From Burkholderiales bacterium Ga0074133 (GTDB lineage Bacteria; Pseudomonadota; Gammaproteobacteria; Burkholderiales; Burkholderiaceae_C), in NCBI GenBank assembly GCA_001464865.1, contig LNEG01000150.1, forward strand, positions 1 to 40,200: DNA of 40,200 bases, given 5' to 3'. This document shows positions 1 to 9,941 of the stretch, one piece after another (position 1 is the stretch's first letter; each line of letters opens with the position of its first letter). The position numbers and the translations under genes were made by a program. The notes under the pieces are model-generated. The model worked only from the letters and a program-made list of their open reading frames with translations. It did not search any database and had not been told where the DNA came from.

Positions 1-20
1 CACAAGGAGGTCATTCAGGA

Positions 21-107
21 ATGATGCCTGATGAAAGCCTGCACCGTGCATGCGCCAGTGATCCGTGCTACCGTAAAAACTTCGCGCCCGACAGTGGCGC
101 GGTCTAG
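21..107 (+). CDS. possible 28-codon leader ORF, or 3' end of an upstream gene
   Basis: An AAGGAGG motif at 4-10 lies ten bases before tandem ATG codons at 21 and 24. The frame runs to TAG at 105-107, thirteen bases before the ATG chosen for the protease gene. The same frame is open to the left edge of the window, so this may simply be the C-terminus of a gene that begins outside. I do not recognise the short product (begins MMPDESLHRA, contains two cysteines). If real, it could couple translation to the protease gene. Confidence 0.22.
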   Translation: MMPDESLHRACASDPCYRKNFAPDSGAV

Positions 108-120
108 CGAAGGTGACAGG

Positions 121-1080
121 ATGCCCAGGACCGCCCTCTACAGCCGTTCCCGCCACAGCCCCGGCCGCAAACAGGCGGAGCCGGCGGCAGACGCAGCCTC
201 ATCCACCGATGCAGGCACGGTCGCTAGCGCCGACGATGCGGGCATGCAGCCCCCCCCCTCGAACGCGGCCGCGATTGCTGGCTCGGTCGTCATCTCGCAA
301 CGCCAGATGCGCATGCTCTGGGCGGCCTTTCTGCTGCTGGCAGCCCTGCTGGTAGCCAGTGCATGGCAGCGCCAGCAGGCCCCTGCCCGCAAGATCACCC
401 AGGAAGACATCGATGCTGCCGTGCTGCGCACCCTGGAATCCACTGTGCCGCCGTCGGCCGCGGCACGTGCCGTGGAGACCATCGCGCCGTCCGTCGTGCG
501 CGTGGTTGGTTACAACCGCAGCAAGAACGGCAAGGATGAGGTCGAGCGCGGCGTGGGCACCGGCGTGGTCATTGTGGACAAGGGCATCATCCTGACCAAC
601 CTGCACGTGGTCTCGGGTGCCGATCGCATCGCCATCACGTTCCATGATGGCCTGGAGACAACCGCCAGCGTCACCGGCGCGCAGCCCGAGAACGACCTGG
701 CCGTGCTGCGGGCCCACAAGGTGCCCGATGACCTGCAGGCAGCCGCCCTGCGCTCCACGCAAAACCTGCGGCCTGGCGACCATGTGGTGGCGGTGGGGTT
801 CCCGTTCGGCATTGGCCCGTCGGCGTCGGCGGGCGTGGTGTCGGGGCTTCAGCGCGAATTCACATCTCCCGAGGGCAAGCGGCAGATCAGCAACCTCATC
901 CAGTTCGATGCCGCGGCCAACCCCGGCAATTCGGGCGGGCCTCTGGTCACGCTCGATGGCGAGGTGGTGGGCATCGTGACCGCCATCCTCAACCCGACGC
1001 CCGCGCGCACGTTCATCGGCATCGGCTTTGCAGTCCCGATCGAGAACGCAGCCTCCGCCGTGGGCATGTCTCCGTTCTGA
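121..1080 (+). CDS. membrane-anchored trypsin-like serine protease (S1C/HtrA type, no PDZ)
   Basis: A 319-residue serine protease of the DegP/HtrA fold family. After a polar, low-complexity N-terminus there is one membrane segment at about 64-82, so the protease domain probably faces the periplasm. The catalytic triad is visible: His162 in TNLHVV, Asp192 in NDLAVL and Ser271 in GNSGGPL. The protein stops about 45 residues after the serine, so the PDZ domains of classical DegP/DegS are missing. I chose ATG 121 because of the upstream GAAGGTGACAGG; an in-frame ATG at 31 would add 30 residues that look unlike a signal sequence. It is followed after 31 bases by moxR and is probably co-transcribed with the MoxR/DUF58/VWA set. 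The family is clear; the substrate is unknown. Confidence 0.85.
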   Translation: MPRTALYSRSRHSPGRKQAEPAADAASSTDAGTVASADDAGMQPPPSNAAAIAGSVVISQRQMRMLWAAFLLLAALLVASAWQRQQAPARKITQEDIDAAVLRTLESTVPPSAAARAVETIAPSVVRVVGYNRSKNGKDEVERGVGTGVVIVDKGIILTNLHVVSGADRIAITFHDGLETTASVTGAQPENDLAVLRAHKVPDDLQAAALRSTQNLRPGDHVVAVGFPFGIGPSASAGVVSGLQREFTSPEGKRQISNLIQFDAAANPGNSGGPLVTLDGEVVGIVTAILNPTPARTFIGIGFAVPIENAASAVGMSPF

Positions 1081-1111
1081 TCACGCAACCCTCACCAAGG
1101 ACGCACACACC

Positions 1112-2137
<1,026 letters not shown>

Positions 2138-2200
2138 AGCCCGGGGCCTGTCGCACACATCCACGCCTGCTGCGCCAACCGTACCCCTGCCGCACCCACC

Positions 2201-3283
2201 ATGAACACCGCCCAGCCGCACCCTCACCCCACCGCGGCGGCCCAGACGGTCCGGGCGGCACCGGGCCTTGTGCCAAGGCCGCTGCCCGCACTGCCCGGCC
2301 AGGCCGACAGGCTGTTGCGCGAGCTGGAGTGGAAGGTGATCCGCCGGCTGGATGGCCTGCTGCAGGGCGACTACCGCACGCTGATGCGAGGCAGCGGCCT
2401 GGACCTGGCCGACCTGCGCGAATACCAGCTCCATGACGATGTCCGCCACATCGACTGGAACGTGACGGCCCGGCTAAATACACCCCACGTTCGCGTGTTC
2501 ACCGAAGACCGCGAGATGTCAGCCTGGTTCCTGCTGGATGTGAGCCCGTCGGTGAACTTCGGGCCCGCGGGCAATGCCAAGCGCGACATCCTCACCGGCT
2601 TTGTCGCGGTGCTTGCGCGCCTGCTCACGCGCCATGGCAACCGCGTGGGCGCCATGCTGTACGGCGCAGGACCGGCGTCCACCGCGGTGCGGGGGGTCGA
2701 CACCGTGCTGCCCGCCCGCAGCAGTCGCGCCCATGTGCTGCACTTGGTACATCACCTGCTGGCGCCACCCATCAGCCCCGTCGGCAACGGCGCTGGCAAA
2801 GGCAAGAGCGGTGTCGGGCGCAGCAGCAGCCCGCCGGGCAGCGCCACCGATCTGCAATGGCTGCTCCGGTCGGCCATGGCCAGCCTGCGACGCCGTAACA
2901 CCGTGTTTGTGGTTTCGGATTTCATCAGCGCGCCCGGCTGGGAAAAACCCCTGGCCCAGCTGGCCCAGCGCCATGACGTGGTGGCCGTGCGCCTGCTGGA
3001 CCCTCTGGAGCTGGACCTCCCCGACGTGGGAATGATCACCCTGCGCGACGCCGAGACTGGCGAGCAGCTGCAGGTGGACACGCACGACGCCGCCTTTCGC
3101 CGCCGCTTTGCCCAGCTGGCGGCAGACCGTGAGGCCACGCTTCTCCATTCGCTGGCCGCGGCCGGGGCCGACACGCTGGAGCTGTGTACCGACGATGACC
3201 TGGTGGATGCGCTGCTGCGCTTCATGGACCTGCGCCGCCGGCGGGTGCGAGCCCCGCGCGTTACACCCGGCCGGGCGGCCTGA
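2201..3283 (+). CDS. DUF58 domain-containing protein
   Basis: A 360-residue DUF58 protein, related to VWA folds and nearly always encoded next to MoxR ATPases. The signature region is DLREYQLHDDVRHIDWN, followed by LLDVSPSV in the place of the metal-ion-dependent adhesion site; this is close to, but not exactly, DxSxS. The N-terminal 30 residues are rich in Pro, His and Ala and are probably disordered. A stretch of Gly, Ser and Lys at about 195-210 looks like a flexible insert. No membrane segment was seen, so it is probably cytoplasmic. There is no strong ribosome site before ATG 2201, 63 bases after moxR. It likely acts with the MoxR ATPase and the VWA protein downstream. Confidence 0.88.
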   Translation: MNTAQPHPHPTAAAQTVRAAPGLVPRPLPALPGQADRLLRELEWKVIRRLDGLLQGDYRTLMRGSGLDLADLREYQLHDDVRHIDWNVTARLNTPHVRVFTEDREMSAWFLLDVSPSVNFGPAGNAKRDILTGFVAVLARLLTRHGNRVGAMLYGAGPASTAVRGVDTVLPARSSRAHVLHLVHHLLAPPISPVGNGAGKGKSGVGRSSSPPGSATDLQWLLRSAMASLRRRNTVFVVSDFISAPGWEKPLAQLAQRHDVVAVRLLDPLELDLPDVGMITLRDAETGEQLQVDTHDAAFRRRFAQLAADREATLLHSLAAAGADTLELCTDDDLVDALLRFMDLRRRRVRAPRVTPGRAA

Positions 3284-3366
3284 CACGGGCCTTCCACCAC
3301 CCAGGCATCGCTCCATCGGGACATCCTTTCACCACACCACGCACCGCGCCCCAGGACGCTACGAAC

Positions 3367-4413
3367 ATGGTTTTCATCTGGCCCACCCTGCTCTGGCTGC
3401 TGCTGCTGGCGCCCCTGCTGGTGCTGCTGTACTGGTGGCTGCTGCACCGGCGCAAGAAAACAGCGCTCACCTATTCCAGCCTGTCTCTGGTGCGCGAGGC
3501 CATGGGCCCGGGCCAGCGCCTGCGCCGCCACATCCCGCCGCTGCTGTTCCTGCTGGCCCTGGTGGCACTGCTCCTAGCGGCTGCCCGCCCGATGGCCGTG
3601 ATCACCCTGCCCGCCCAGAACCAGACCATCATGCTGGCCATGGATGTGTCGGGCAGCATGCGCGCCACCGATGTGGAGCCCGACCGCATCACCGCCGCCC
3701 AGAACGCCGCCAAGGCCTTCATCGCCGAGCTGCCGCGCCATGTGCGCGTGGGCATCGTCGCGTTCGCCGGCAGCGCCCAGCTGGCCCAGCTGCCCACGCA
3801 AAGCCATGAAGACCTGATCAAGGCCATCGACAGTTTTCAGCTGCAGCGCGGCACGGCCACGGGCAACGGCATCATGCTGTCGCTGGCCACCATCTTCCCC
3901 GACGCAGGCATCGACATTTCGGCCCTGGGCGGCCGCCAGGCCATGCGTCCGAAGTCCATCGACGAGATCAACAAGCAGCAGGACCAGGCCAAGGCATTCG
4001 TGCCCGTGGCGCCCGGCTCCTACAACTCCGCAGCGGTCATCATGCTTACTGACGGGCAGCGCACCACCGGCGTGGACCCCCTGGAAGCTGCCAAGTGGGC
4101 AGCCGACCGGGGGGTGCGCGTGTACACGGTGGGCGTAGGTACGGTGCAGGGCGAGACGATCGGCTTTGAAGGCTGGTCGATGCGCGTGCGGCTGGACGAG
4201 GAAACGCTGAAGACCGTCGCCAACCTGACCAATGCCGAGTACTTCCACGCGGCGACAGCGGCCGATCTCAAGAAGGTCTATGAAACGCTGAGCTCCCGAC
4301 TTACGGTGGAGAAGAAAGAAACGGAAATCTCGGCCTTGCTGGCCCTCCTGGGGGCGGTGCTTGCGCTGACGGCCGGGGGTCTGTCGGTGTGGTGGTACGG
4401 GCGGATTCTGTAG
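3367..4413 (+). CDS. VWA domain-containing membrane protein (BatA-like)
   Basis: A 348-residue protein with the BatA layout: two N-terminal membrane segments (about 5-25 and 56-74), a von Willebrand A domain, and a C-terminal membrane segment (about 322-344). The MIDAS motif DVSGSM is intact at 93-98, and the downstream MLTDGQRTTG supplies the conserved metal-site Asp. The VWA domain should be periplasmic and bind a divalent metal. In the MoxR/Bat arrangement these proteins form an envelope complex linked in other bacteria to stress tolerance. An AGGA lies ten bases before ATG 3367. Usual relatives such as BatB and a TPR protein do not follow; a terminator comes next. Confidence 0.9.
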   Translation: MVFIWPTLLWLLLLAPLLVLLYWWLLHRRKKTALTYSSLSLVREAMGPGQRLRRHIPPLLFLLALVALLLAAARPMAVITLPAQNQTIMLAMDVSGSMRATDVEPDRITAAQNAAKAFIAELPRHVRVGIVAFAGSAQLAQLPTQSHEDLIKAIDSFQLQRGTATGNGIMLSLATIFPDAGIDISALGGRQAMRPKSIDEINKQQDQAKAFVPVAPGSYNSAAVIMLTDGQRTTGVDPLEAAKWAADRGVRVYTVGVGTVQGETIGFEGWSMRVRLDEETLKTVANLTNAEYFHAATAADLKKVYETLSSRLTVEKKETEISALLALLGAVLALTAGGLSVWWYGRIL

Positions 4414-4414
4414 T

Positions 4415-4450
4415 GCGGTGGGCCGACAGGGCTTCCCACACCGGCTTTTT
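4415..4450 (+). terminator. rho-independent terminator of the moxR/VWA operon
   Basis: Just after the VWA stop codon, GCGGTGGG pairs imperfectly with CCCACACCGGC and is followed by TTTTT at 4446-4450. Position and T-run fit an intrinsic terminator on the plus strand. Confidence 0.6.
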
Positions 4451-4451
4451 G

Positions 4452-4510
4452 GGTCATTTTGGCTGTAAGCCCAGGTTTTTATTGCCCATAGTGCTATATA
4501 TTTCATAGCA
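4452..4510 (-). repeat. intergenic repeat with GCTAT-N7-ATAGC core, copy 1
   Basis: TGCTAT at 4492-4497 pairs with ATAGCA at 4505-4510 around a 7-base spacer. The flank contains GGCTGTAAGCCCAGG and GGTCATTTTGGC. The same core with 7-base spacing occurs at 11319-11335, 25546-25562 and 34924-34942, with AGCGCT-type sequence nearby in those copies. I associate this pattern with Comamonadaceae intergenic repeats. Confidence 0.6.
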
Positions 4511-4733
4511 ATCGACCAAGACAACTCGCAAGGCGCATTCATCGGCCCGGTGAAGTACTGCAGCATCGATCCGCGCGGCTGTGACGGTTGGTGCACGTTC
4601 GCGGGTTCGCGAAGCACCGAACGCAGGTTCACACCAGACCGCCCCTCGCGCACCGTGTATTGCGCTGCTTTCCTGCACAAGTAGAGCCGAATCCTGCACC
4701 AAGGGTTCTCCGCAAGCTGCCATCCGTTCTAAT

Positions 4734-4743
4734 GTGTATACAC
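4734..4743 (+). promoter_or_regulatory. palindrome GTGTATACAC, candidate operator/-10 region
   Basis: A perfect 10-base palindrome about 90 bases before the permease start. TATACA inside it could also serve as a -10 hexamer. A second loose inverted repeat, GTAC-N8-GTAC, lies at 4761-4776. Palindromes of this composition are typical of GntR-type regulators, but the regulator here is unknown. Confidence 0.3.
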
Positions 4744-4827
4744 TTTTTGTATGGATAGCAGTACACATCCTTGTACGCAACCATAGGACACACCCGACAA
4801 CACCCGTTCGCGGCCAGGAGCTTCCCA

Positions 4828-6314
4828 ATGCAACCCAACGTTCACCCCGTCGATGAACATCTGCCCGTGGGCCGCCTGTCGGCGCTGGGCCTGCAGCATG
4901 TGCTGGTGATGTACGCCGGAGCCGTGGCCGTGCCACTTATCGTCGGCCGCGCACTCAATCTCACGCCCGACCAGGTGGCCATGCTGATTTCAGCCGACCT
5001 GTTTTGCTGTGGCCTGGTCACCCTGATCCAGGCCCTCGGCGCCACGCAATGGTTTGGCATCCGCCTGCCGGTGATGATGGGCGTGACCTTTGCCGCCGTG
5101 GCGCCGATGGTGTCGATGGCACAGGCCACCGGCGGCACGGCTGGAGCGGGGCTGATTTTTGGCGCAGTGATTGGTGCGGGGGTGATCTCCATCCTCATCG
5201 CGCCCATCGTCAGCCGGCTGTTGCGGTTTTTCCCCCGGTAGTGACGGGCACGATCATCACGGTCATCGGCATCAGCCTGATGCGCGTGGGCATCAACTGG
5301 ATCTTTGGCAACCCCGTGGGCCCCACCGCTCCCAACGTGGTGAACCCCGAGCACCTGAAGTGGCTGGCCGAGGCGCAGTCAGCAGCCGGCGCACCCGGCA
5401 GTGCCATTCCGCCCGTGCCCAAGGGCCTTGCGATCGTGCCCACCGTGCCCAACCCTCGCTATGCCGACCTGAGCGGCATCGGCATCTCGGCGCTGGTGCT
5501 GGTCTCCATCCTGCTGATTGCGCGCTTTGCCAAGGGCTTCATTGCCAACATTTCCGTACTGCTGGGCATCGTCATCGGGGCGGTGGTGGCCACCGCGATG
5601 GGCCTGATGAATTTTGACAAGGTCGCCAAGGCCAGCTGGTTTGACCTGGTGCTGCCCTTCGAGATCGCCACGCCCGTGTTCGATCCCATCCTGATCCTGA
5701 CCATGACCCTGGTGATGATCGTGGTGATGATCGAATCCACCGGCATGTTCCTGGCGCTGGGCGACATGACGGACCGCAAGGTGGACCAGGCGGCCCTCAC
5801 GCGCGGACTGCGCACCGACGGCCTGGGCACGCTGCTGGGCGGCATCTTCAACACCTTTCCGTACACCAGCTTTTCGCAGAACGTGGGCCTGGTGGCGGTC
5901 ACGGGCGTGAAGAGCCGGTTCGTGTGCGTGGCCGGTGGCGTGATCCTGATCGTGCTGGGCGTCCTGCCCAAGATGGCGGCGCTGGTCGAATCGCTGCCCA
6001 CCATGGTGCTCGGCGGCGCGGGGCTGGTGATGTTCGGCATGGTGGCTGCCACCGGCATCCGCATCCTGGGCGGGGTGGACTTCAAGAACAACCGCTTCAA
6101 CGCGATGATTGTTGCTGTCTCGATCGGCGTGGGCATGATCCCGCTGATTGCCCCGAGCTTCCGCCAGTGGATGCCTCACGCCATCCACCCGCTGATCGAA
6201 TCCGGTATCCTGCTGGCCTCGATCGCGGCCGTGGCCCTGAACGTTTTCTTCAATGGCGCCAGCCGCGACACCTCCGCCGCTGTGAATGCCGCACGACAGG
6301 CCGACGCCCACTAG
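4828..6314 (+). pseudogene. NCS2 nucleobase (xanthine/uracil-type) permease, split by a one-base frameshift
   Basis: A nucleobase:cation symporter-2 permease, an inner-membrane carrier for xanthine, urate or uracil. The first part (4828-5241, 137 residues) begins LPVGRLSALGLQHVLVMYAG and ends ...RLLRFFPR. The rest continues in another frame as PPVVTGTIITVIGISLMRVG to TGA-type closure at 6314. The break lies in TTTTTCCCCC at 5227-5236: one more C would give FFPPVVTGT and a full protein of about 495 residues, the usual length. All remaining membrane segments look intact, so the damage is recent or is a sequencing error in a homopolymer. ATG 4828 has CAGGAG seven bases upstream. The xanthine/urate class is favoured over uracil by overall resemblance only. 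Confidence 0.85.
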
Positions 6315-6364
6315 CGTCCTGCCTGGCCGCTGCCCGAAAGCCCGCCACCGCCCGCGTGGCACGC

Positions 6365-6396
6365 CCCCCTGTCCGCCACGGCTGTCAGGGGGTTTT
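6365..6396 (+). terminator. rho-independent terminator after the permease
   Basis: CCCCCTG (6365-6371) pairs with CAGGGGG (6386-6392), followed directly by TTTT. It lies 50 bases after the permease stop. Confidence 0.75.
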
Positions 6397-6400
6397 GGCC

Positions 6401-6674
6401 TTAGAGCCTGTTCAAAGTCTTTTTGGAGATCGCATTGGAGTGCAATCGGGATGAGTGGATGCCTCGGATGCGCCGCATGGGCTCATGCCCATGCAAGCAG
6501 CCGGGGCGTTCAATCACCCGATTTCACTCCAACCCTTCGGGCAAGTGCCTTGCCGGGCGGTCTGCGGCGTTGCGGCGCTTGCCAATAGCCAAGCTATTGG
6601 CTGCCCACCGCGCCTTGCATCCCATCCCGGCAAGGCACTTGTGCGACTCCAAAAAGACTTTGAACAGGCTCTTA
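6401..6674. mobile_element. ~270 bp MITE-like element with 26-bp inverted ends and two hairpin arms
   Basis: The ends are perfect 26-base inverted repeats starting AGAGCCTGTTCAAAGTCT (6403-6428 and 6647-6672); one further base outside also matches. Inside, the left arm is bounded by TTGGAGTGCAATCGGG (6435-6450) against CCCGATTTCACTCCAA (6517-6532) and contains the perfect hairpin GCATGGGC-TCAT-GCCCATGC (6475-6494). The right arm is bounded by CAAGTGCCTTGCCGGG (about 6542-6557) against its complement (about 6625-6640) and contains GCCAATAGC-CAA-GCTATTGGC (6581-6601). The whole folds as a stem with two arms. There is no coding capacity and no clear target duplication. It could be a non-autonomous mobile element or a dispersed structural repeat. 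Confidence 0.65.
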
Positions 6675-6762
6675 TGCTGCATACGCATAAACCTGCATGT
6701 GCGCCGCCCACGCCATCGAGTACGCTTGTTTTTGCCTTACGCAGTATTTCCAGGATTTCCGC

Positions 6763-9075
6763 ATGACCCAGAACATTTCCGCCGCCGAACAGGCCCTGCG
6801 CGACGCTGCGCGCGAATACCACCGCAACCCCACCCGAGGCAAGATTTCGGTCACGCCCACCAAGCCTTTGTCCAACCAGCGCGACCTGTCGCTGGCCTAC
6901 TCGCCGGGTGTGGCCTATCCGTGCCTCGATATCGCGGCCGACCCGTCCAAGGCATTCGACTACACCTCGCGCGGCAACCTGGTGGCGGTGATCACCAACG
7001 GCACGGCCGTGCTGGGCCTGGGCGACATCGGCCCGCTGGCGAGCAAGCCGGTGATGGAAGGCAAGGGCTGCCTGTTCAAGAAGTTTGCCGGTGTCGATGT
7101 GTTTGACATCGAGCTGGCCGAGCGCGACCCCGACAAGCTCATCGAGATCATCGCGGCCCTGGAGCCCACGCTGGGTGGCATCAACCTCGAAGACATCAAG
7201 GCGCCCGAGTGCTTCTACATCGAGCGCGAACTCAGCAAGCGCATGAACATTCCGGTGTTCCATGACGACCAGCACGGCACGGCCATCATCAGCAGCGCGG
7301 CGCTGCTCAATGGCCTGGAGCTGGTGGACAAGCAGATCGACCAGGTCAAGATTGCCGTGTCAGGTGCGGGCGCTGCCGCCATTGCCTGCCTCAATGTGAT
7401 GGTCGGCCTGGGCGTGAAGATCGAGAACGTCTTTGTGTGCGACTCCAAAGGCGTCATCTACGAAGGCCGCCCCGGTGGCTACGACGAATCCAAGGCGGCA
7501 TACGCACGAAAGACCGAGACCCGCACACTGGCCGATGCGGTCAACGGCGCCGACGTGTTCCTGGGCTGCTCGGCACCCGGCGTGCTCACGGCCGAGATGG
7601 TCAAGACCATGGCGCCGAAGCCCATCATCCTGGCGCTGGCCAACCCCGAGCCCGAGATCCGCCCCGAACTCGCCAAAGCCGTCCGGCCCGACTGCATCAT
7701 TGCCACAGGCCGTTCGGACTACCCGAACCAGGTCAACAACGTCCTGTGCTTCCCGTACATCTTCCGCGGCGCGCTCGACTGCGGCGCCACCAAGATCACC
7801 GAAGCCATGAAGCTGGCCTGCGTGCGCCAGATTGCCGACCTGGCCAAGGCCGACATCAGCGAGGAAGTGGCCAGCGCCTATGCAGGCAAGGAACTCACCT
7901 TCGGCCCCGACTACCTGATCCCCACACCGTTCGACTCGCGCCTGATCTTGAAGATCGCGCCGGCCGTGGCCCAGGCCGCGTTTGAATCCGGCGTGGCCAC
8001 GCGCCCGATCACCGACATGGAGGCGTACAAGGAAACGCTTTCGCGCTTTGTCTACCAGACCGGCATGCTGATGCGCCCCGTGATCACGGCGGCCAAGGCC
8101 CTGCCTGAAGCGCAAAAGCGCGTGGCGTACGCCGACGGCGAAGACGAACGGGCCCTGCGCGCCGCACAGATGGCCATCGACGACAAGATCGCCGTGCCCA
8201 TCCTGATCGGCCGACCCGCCGTCATTGCCGCGCGCATCGAAAAGGCGGGCCTGCGCATGCGGCTGGGCAAGGATGTGGAGGTGTGCAACCCCGAAGACGA
8301 CCCGCGCTTTCGCCAGTACTGGGAGCACTACCACCAGCTGATGAAGCGCGATGGCGCCACACTGGAAGTGGCCAAGGCTGCCGTGCGTCGCTCCAACACC
8401 ATCATCGCTTCGCTGATGGTCAAGCTCGGCGATGCCGACGCCATGATCTGCGGCCTGGTGGGCACGTACGAGACGCATCTGGAGCGCATCCACAGCATCA
8501 TCGGCCGCCAGGCGGGTGCCAGCGACTACGCCGCGCTGAACGCACTGATGACCAACCAGGGCACGCTGTTCATCGCCGATACCTACGTGAACGAGAACCC
8601 CACAGCCCAGCAGCTGGCAGACATTGCCTGGATGTCGGTGCAGGAAGTGCAGCGCTTTGGCCTGCCACCCAAGGTGGCGTTCCTGTCGCACTCGAGCTAC
8701 GGCTCGTCCAAGAAACCATCGGCCCGCAAGATGCGCGAGGCGCGTGACCTGTTCGTGGCGGCCCACCCCGAGATCGAGTGCGATGGCGAGCTGCACGGCG
8801 ACGCAGCGCTGGAGCCCGGCATCCGCAAGAACTACCTGACCGAGGCCGACACCACGCTGAGCGATGCCGCCAACCTGCTGATCTGCCCCAACCTGGATGC
8901 CGCCAACATCCTCTACAACGTGCTCAAGACCACCACCAGCGGCGGCGTGACGGTGGGTCCGATCCTGATGGGGGCTGCAGCCACGGCCTACATCCTGACG
9001 CCCGCAGCCACTGTGCGCCGGGTGTTCAACATGACGGCCCTGGCCGTGGCCAGCGCGGCCGCACGGCCGCGCTGA
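6763..9075 (+). CDS. maeB: NADP-dependent malic enzyme with phosphotransacetylase-like domain
   Basis: A 770-residue MaeB-type malic enzyme, converting malate to pyruvate and CO2 with NADP reduction. The N-terminal catalytic domain begins with [14 protein letters not shown] and contains [12 protein letters not shown] and HDDQHGTA at about 167-174. A Rossmann region with [11 protein letters not shown] follows. From about residue 440 there is a phosphate acetyl/butyryltransferase-like domain, known in this family to be regulatory (binding acetyl-CoA) and not catalytic. Length is normal for hybrid MaeB. ATG 6763 precedes the conserved [20 protein letters not shown] start; the 22 extra codons upstream are unlike the family. 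It is a stand-alone gene, closed by a strong hairpin. Confidence 0.95.
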   Translation: MTQNISAAEQALRDAAREYHRNPTRGKISVTPTKPLSNQRDLSLAYSPGVAYPCLDIAADPSKAFDYTSRGNLVAVITNGTAVLGLGDIGPLASKPVMEGKGCLFKKFAGVDVFDIELAERDPDKLIEIIAALEPTLGGINLEDIKAPECFYIERELSKRMNIPVFHDDQHGTAIISSAALLNGLELVDKQIDQVKIAVSGAGAAAIACLNVMVGLGVKIENVFVCDSKGVIYEGRPGGYDESKAAYARKTETRTLADAVNGADVFLGCSAPGVLTAEMVKTMAPKPIILALANPEPEIRPELAKAVRPDCIIATGRSDYPNQVNNVLCFPYIFRGALDCGATKITEAMKLACVRQIADLAKADISEEVASAYAGKELTFGPDYLIPTPFDSRLILKIAPAVAQAAFESGVATRPITDMEAYKETLSRFVYQTGMLMRPVITAAKALPEAQKRVAYADGEDERALRAAQMAIDDKIAVPILIGRPAVIAARIEKAGLRMRLGKDVEVCNPEDDPRFRQYWEHYHQLMKRDGATLEVAKAAVRRSNTIIASLMVKLGDADAMICGLVGTYETHLERIHSIIGRQAGASDYAALNALMTNQGTLFIADTYVNENPTAQQLADIAWMSVQEVQRFGLPPKVAFLSHSSYGSSKKPSARKMREARDLFVAAHPEIECDGELHGDAALEPGIRKNYLTEADTTLSDAANLLICPNLDAANILYNVLKTTTSGGVTVGPILMGAAATAYILTPAATVRRVFNMTALAVASAAARPR

Positions 9076-9091
9076 TCGCGCGCCGCGAATC

Positions 9092-9122
9092 CGCCGCAAG
9101 GGCGCAATGCGCCCCTGCGGCG
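9092..9122. terminator. strong hairpin between convergent genes
   Basis: CGCCGCAAGGGCGC pairs with GCGCCCCTGCGGCG (one A-C mismatch) around an AAT loop, exactly filling the gap between the malic enzyme and HDOD stop codons. There is no T-run, but placement fits a bidirectional terminator. Confidence 0.6.
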
Positions 9123-9941
9123 TCATCTCACGGGTACATCCACAAACCCTTCCACGGGCGGCAGGTGCTCGGCCAGCCAGCCTGAGTCGAGCTGCAACGC
9201 CTGCTTGAGCTCGGCGGGCAGGCTCGCAATGGTTTCATCCGCGGACATGGGTTCTTCCAGGCCGATCTCTGCCAGCAGCATGGCCACGTGGACGATCCCG
9301 CCCTGACGGCAAAACGGCGTGTGCGCCAGCGGGTCCTCGGCCGTTTCGAGCGCCAGCACCAGGCTGTCCGGAAAATGCCAGCGCCGCGCCAGTTCGGCGG
9401 TCACCTGCGCCTCCGAGAAGCCCAGCAGCGAGCGTTCACGCTCCCATCGGCCGCCCGCATGGTGGGGCAGGTGCTCGATGGCCTCGATCTGCTCGGGTGC
9501 CTTCTGCGCAATGATCAGTTCGCCTAGCCGCACCAGAAAACCTGCCATCCACGACTGCTGGGCATCGGCTCCCAGAGTGCGGGCCAGCCACTGCGCATAG
9601 CCGGCAATCGCCATGCTTTCCTTCCAGAAGGCGGTGGCATCCACCCCCGGCGCGTCCTTGAAAACGCCCGACATGCATGCCGCCAGGGCGAGTGTGCGCA
9701 CCTGGTTGAGCCCCACCATGGTGATGGCGTCATCCAGCGATGCCACCTGCCGCGGCAGCCCAAAGCGCGCACTGTTTGCCAGGCGGATCAGCTTGGCCGT
9801 CAGCGCAGGATCTCTGGAGATGGCGCTGCGCACCTTCTCGAACGGAATATCGTCATCCCGCATGGTGGCGATCAGGTCGCGCGCCACATCGGGCATGGTG
9901 GGCAATTGCACGTTCTCGAAAAACTCTGACACCTTGGGCAT
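9123..9941 (-). CDS. HDOD domain-containing protein
   Basis: A 272-residue protein made almost wholly of one HDOD domain, a catalytically degenerate relative of HD phosphohydrolases used as a signalling scaffold. The N-terminal LPTMPDVARDL and the IRLANSARFG / AITMVGLNQVRTLAL core are typical. The usual HD pair is absent in the AGFLVRLGELIIAQ segment, as expected for this family. ATG 9941 has AAGGGGACC upstream; the open frame continues far beyond on this strand but runs antisense through the transporter genes and is not real. It is divergent from the ABC importer and convergent with maeB. The partner pathway is unknown; HDOD proteins often link to motility, adhesion or c-di-GMP networks. Confidence 0.88.
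   Translation of the reverse strand: MPKVSEFFENVQLPTMPDVARDLIATMRDDDIPFEKVRSAISRDPALTAKLIRLANSARFGLPRQVASLDDAITMVGLNQVRTLALAACMSGVFKDAPGVDATAFWKESMAIAGYAQWLARTLGADAQQSWMAGFLVRLGELIIAQKAPEQIEAIEHLPHHAGGRWERERSLLGFSEAQVTAELARRWHFPDSLVLALETAEDPLAHTPFCRQGGIVHVAMLLAEIGLEEPMSADETIASLPAELKQALQLDSGWLAEHLPPVEGFVDVPVR

Larger units (their letters stand above)
4414..4827 (+). promoter_or_regulatory. 414-base gap upstream of the nucleobase permease
   Basis: No gene is seen here. The stretch holds a terminator (4415-4450), a repeat element (4452-4510), a stem-loop at 4590-4618 (GGTGC then TTCGCG pairing with CGCGAA then GCACC, with a 3-base bulge), a perfect 10-base palindrome at 4734-4743, and the ribosome site CAGGAG at 4815-4820. 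The promoter of the permease probably lies near 4700-4780. Confidence 0.5.
6315..6762 (+). other. 448-base gap between permease and malic enzyme
   Basis: No protein gene is supported. The gap contains a terminator (6365-6396), the structured inverted-repeat element (6401-6674) and about 90 bases that must carry the malic enzyme promoter unless transcription begins within the element. Confidence 0.5.

Noticed and set aside
4414..4827. Purine riboswitch upstream of the permease
   Set aside because: A stem-loop exists at 4590-4618, but the three-way junction and conserved loop bases of purine riboswitches were not found.
5225..5240. Programmed frameshift in the permease
   Set aside because: There is no known slippery heptamer with a downstream stimulator, and this family is not known to use frameshifting; mutation or sequencing error is simpler.
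6401..6674. Complete insertion sequence
   Set aside because: There is no transposase and only ~270 bp, so at most it is a non-autonomous element.
7360..9126. 588-codon minus-strand open frame
   Set aside because: It is a shadow of the malic enzyme gene, with His/Gln/Gly-rich composition typical of antisense frames in GC-rich DNA.
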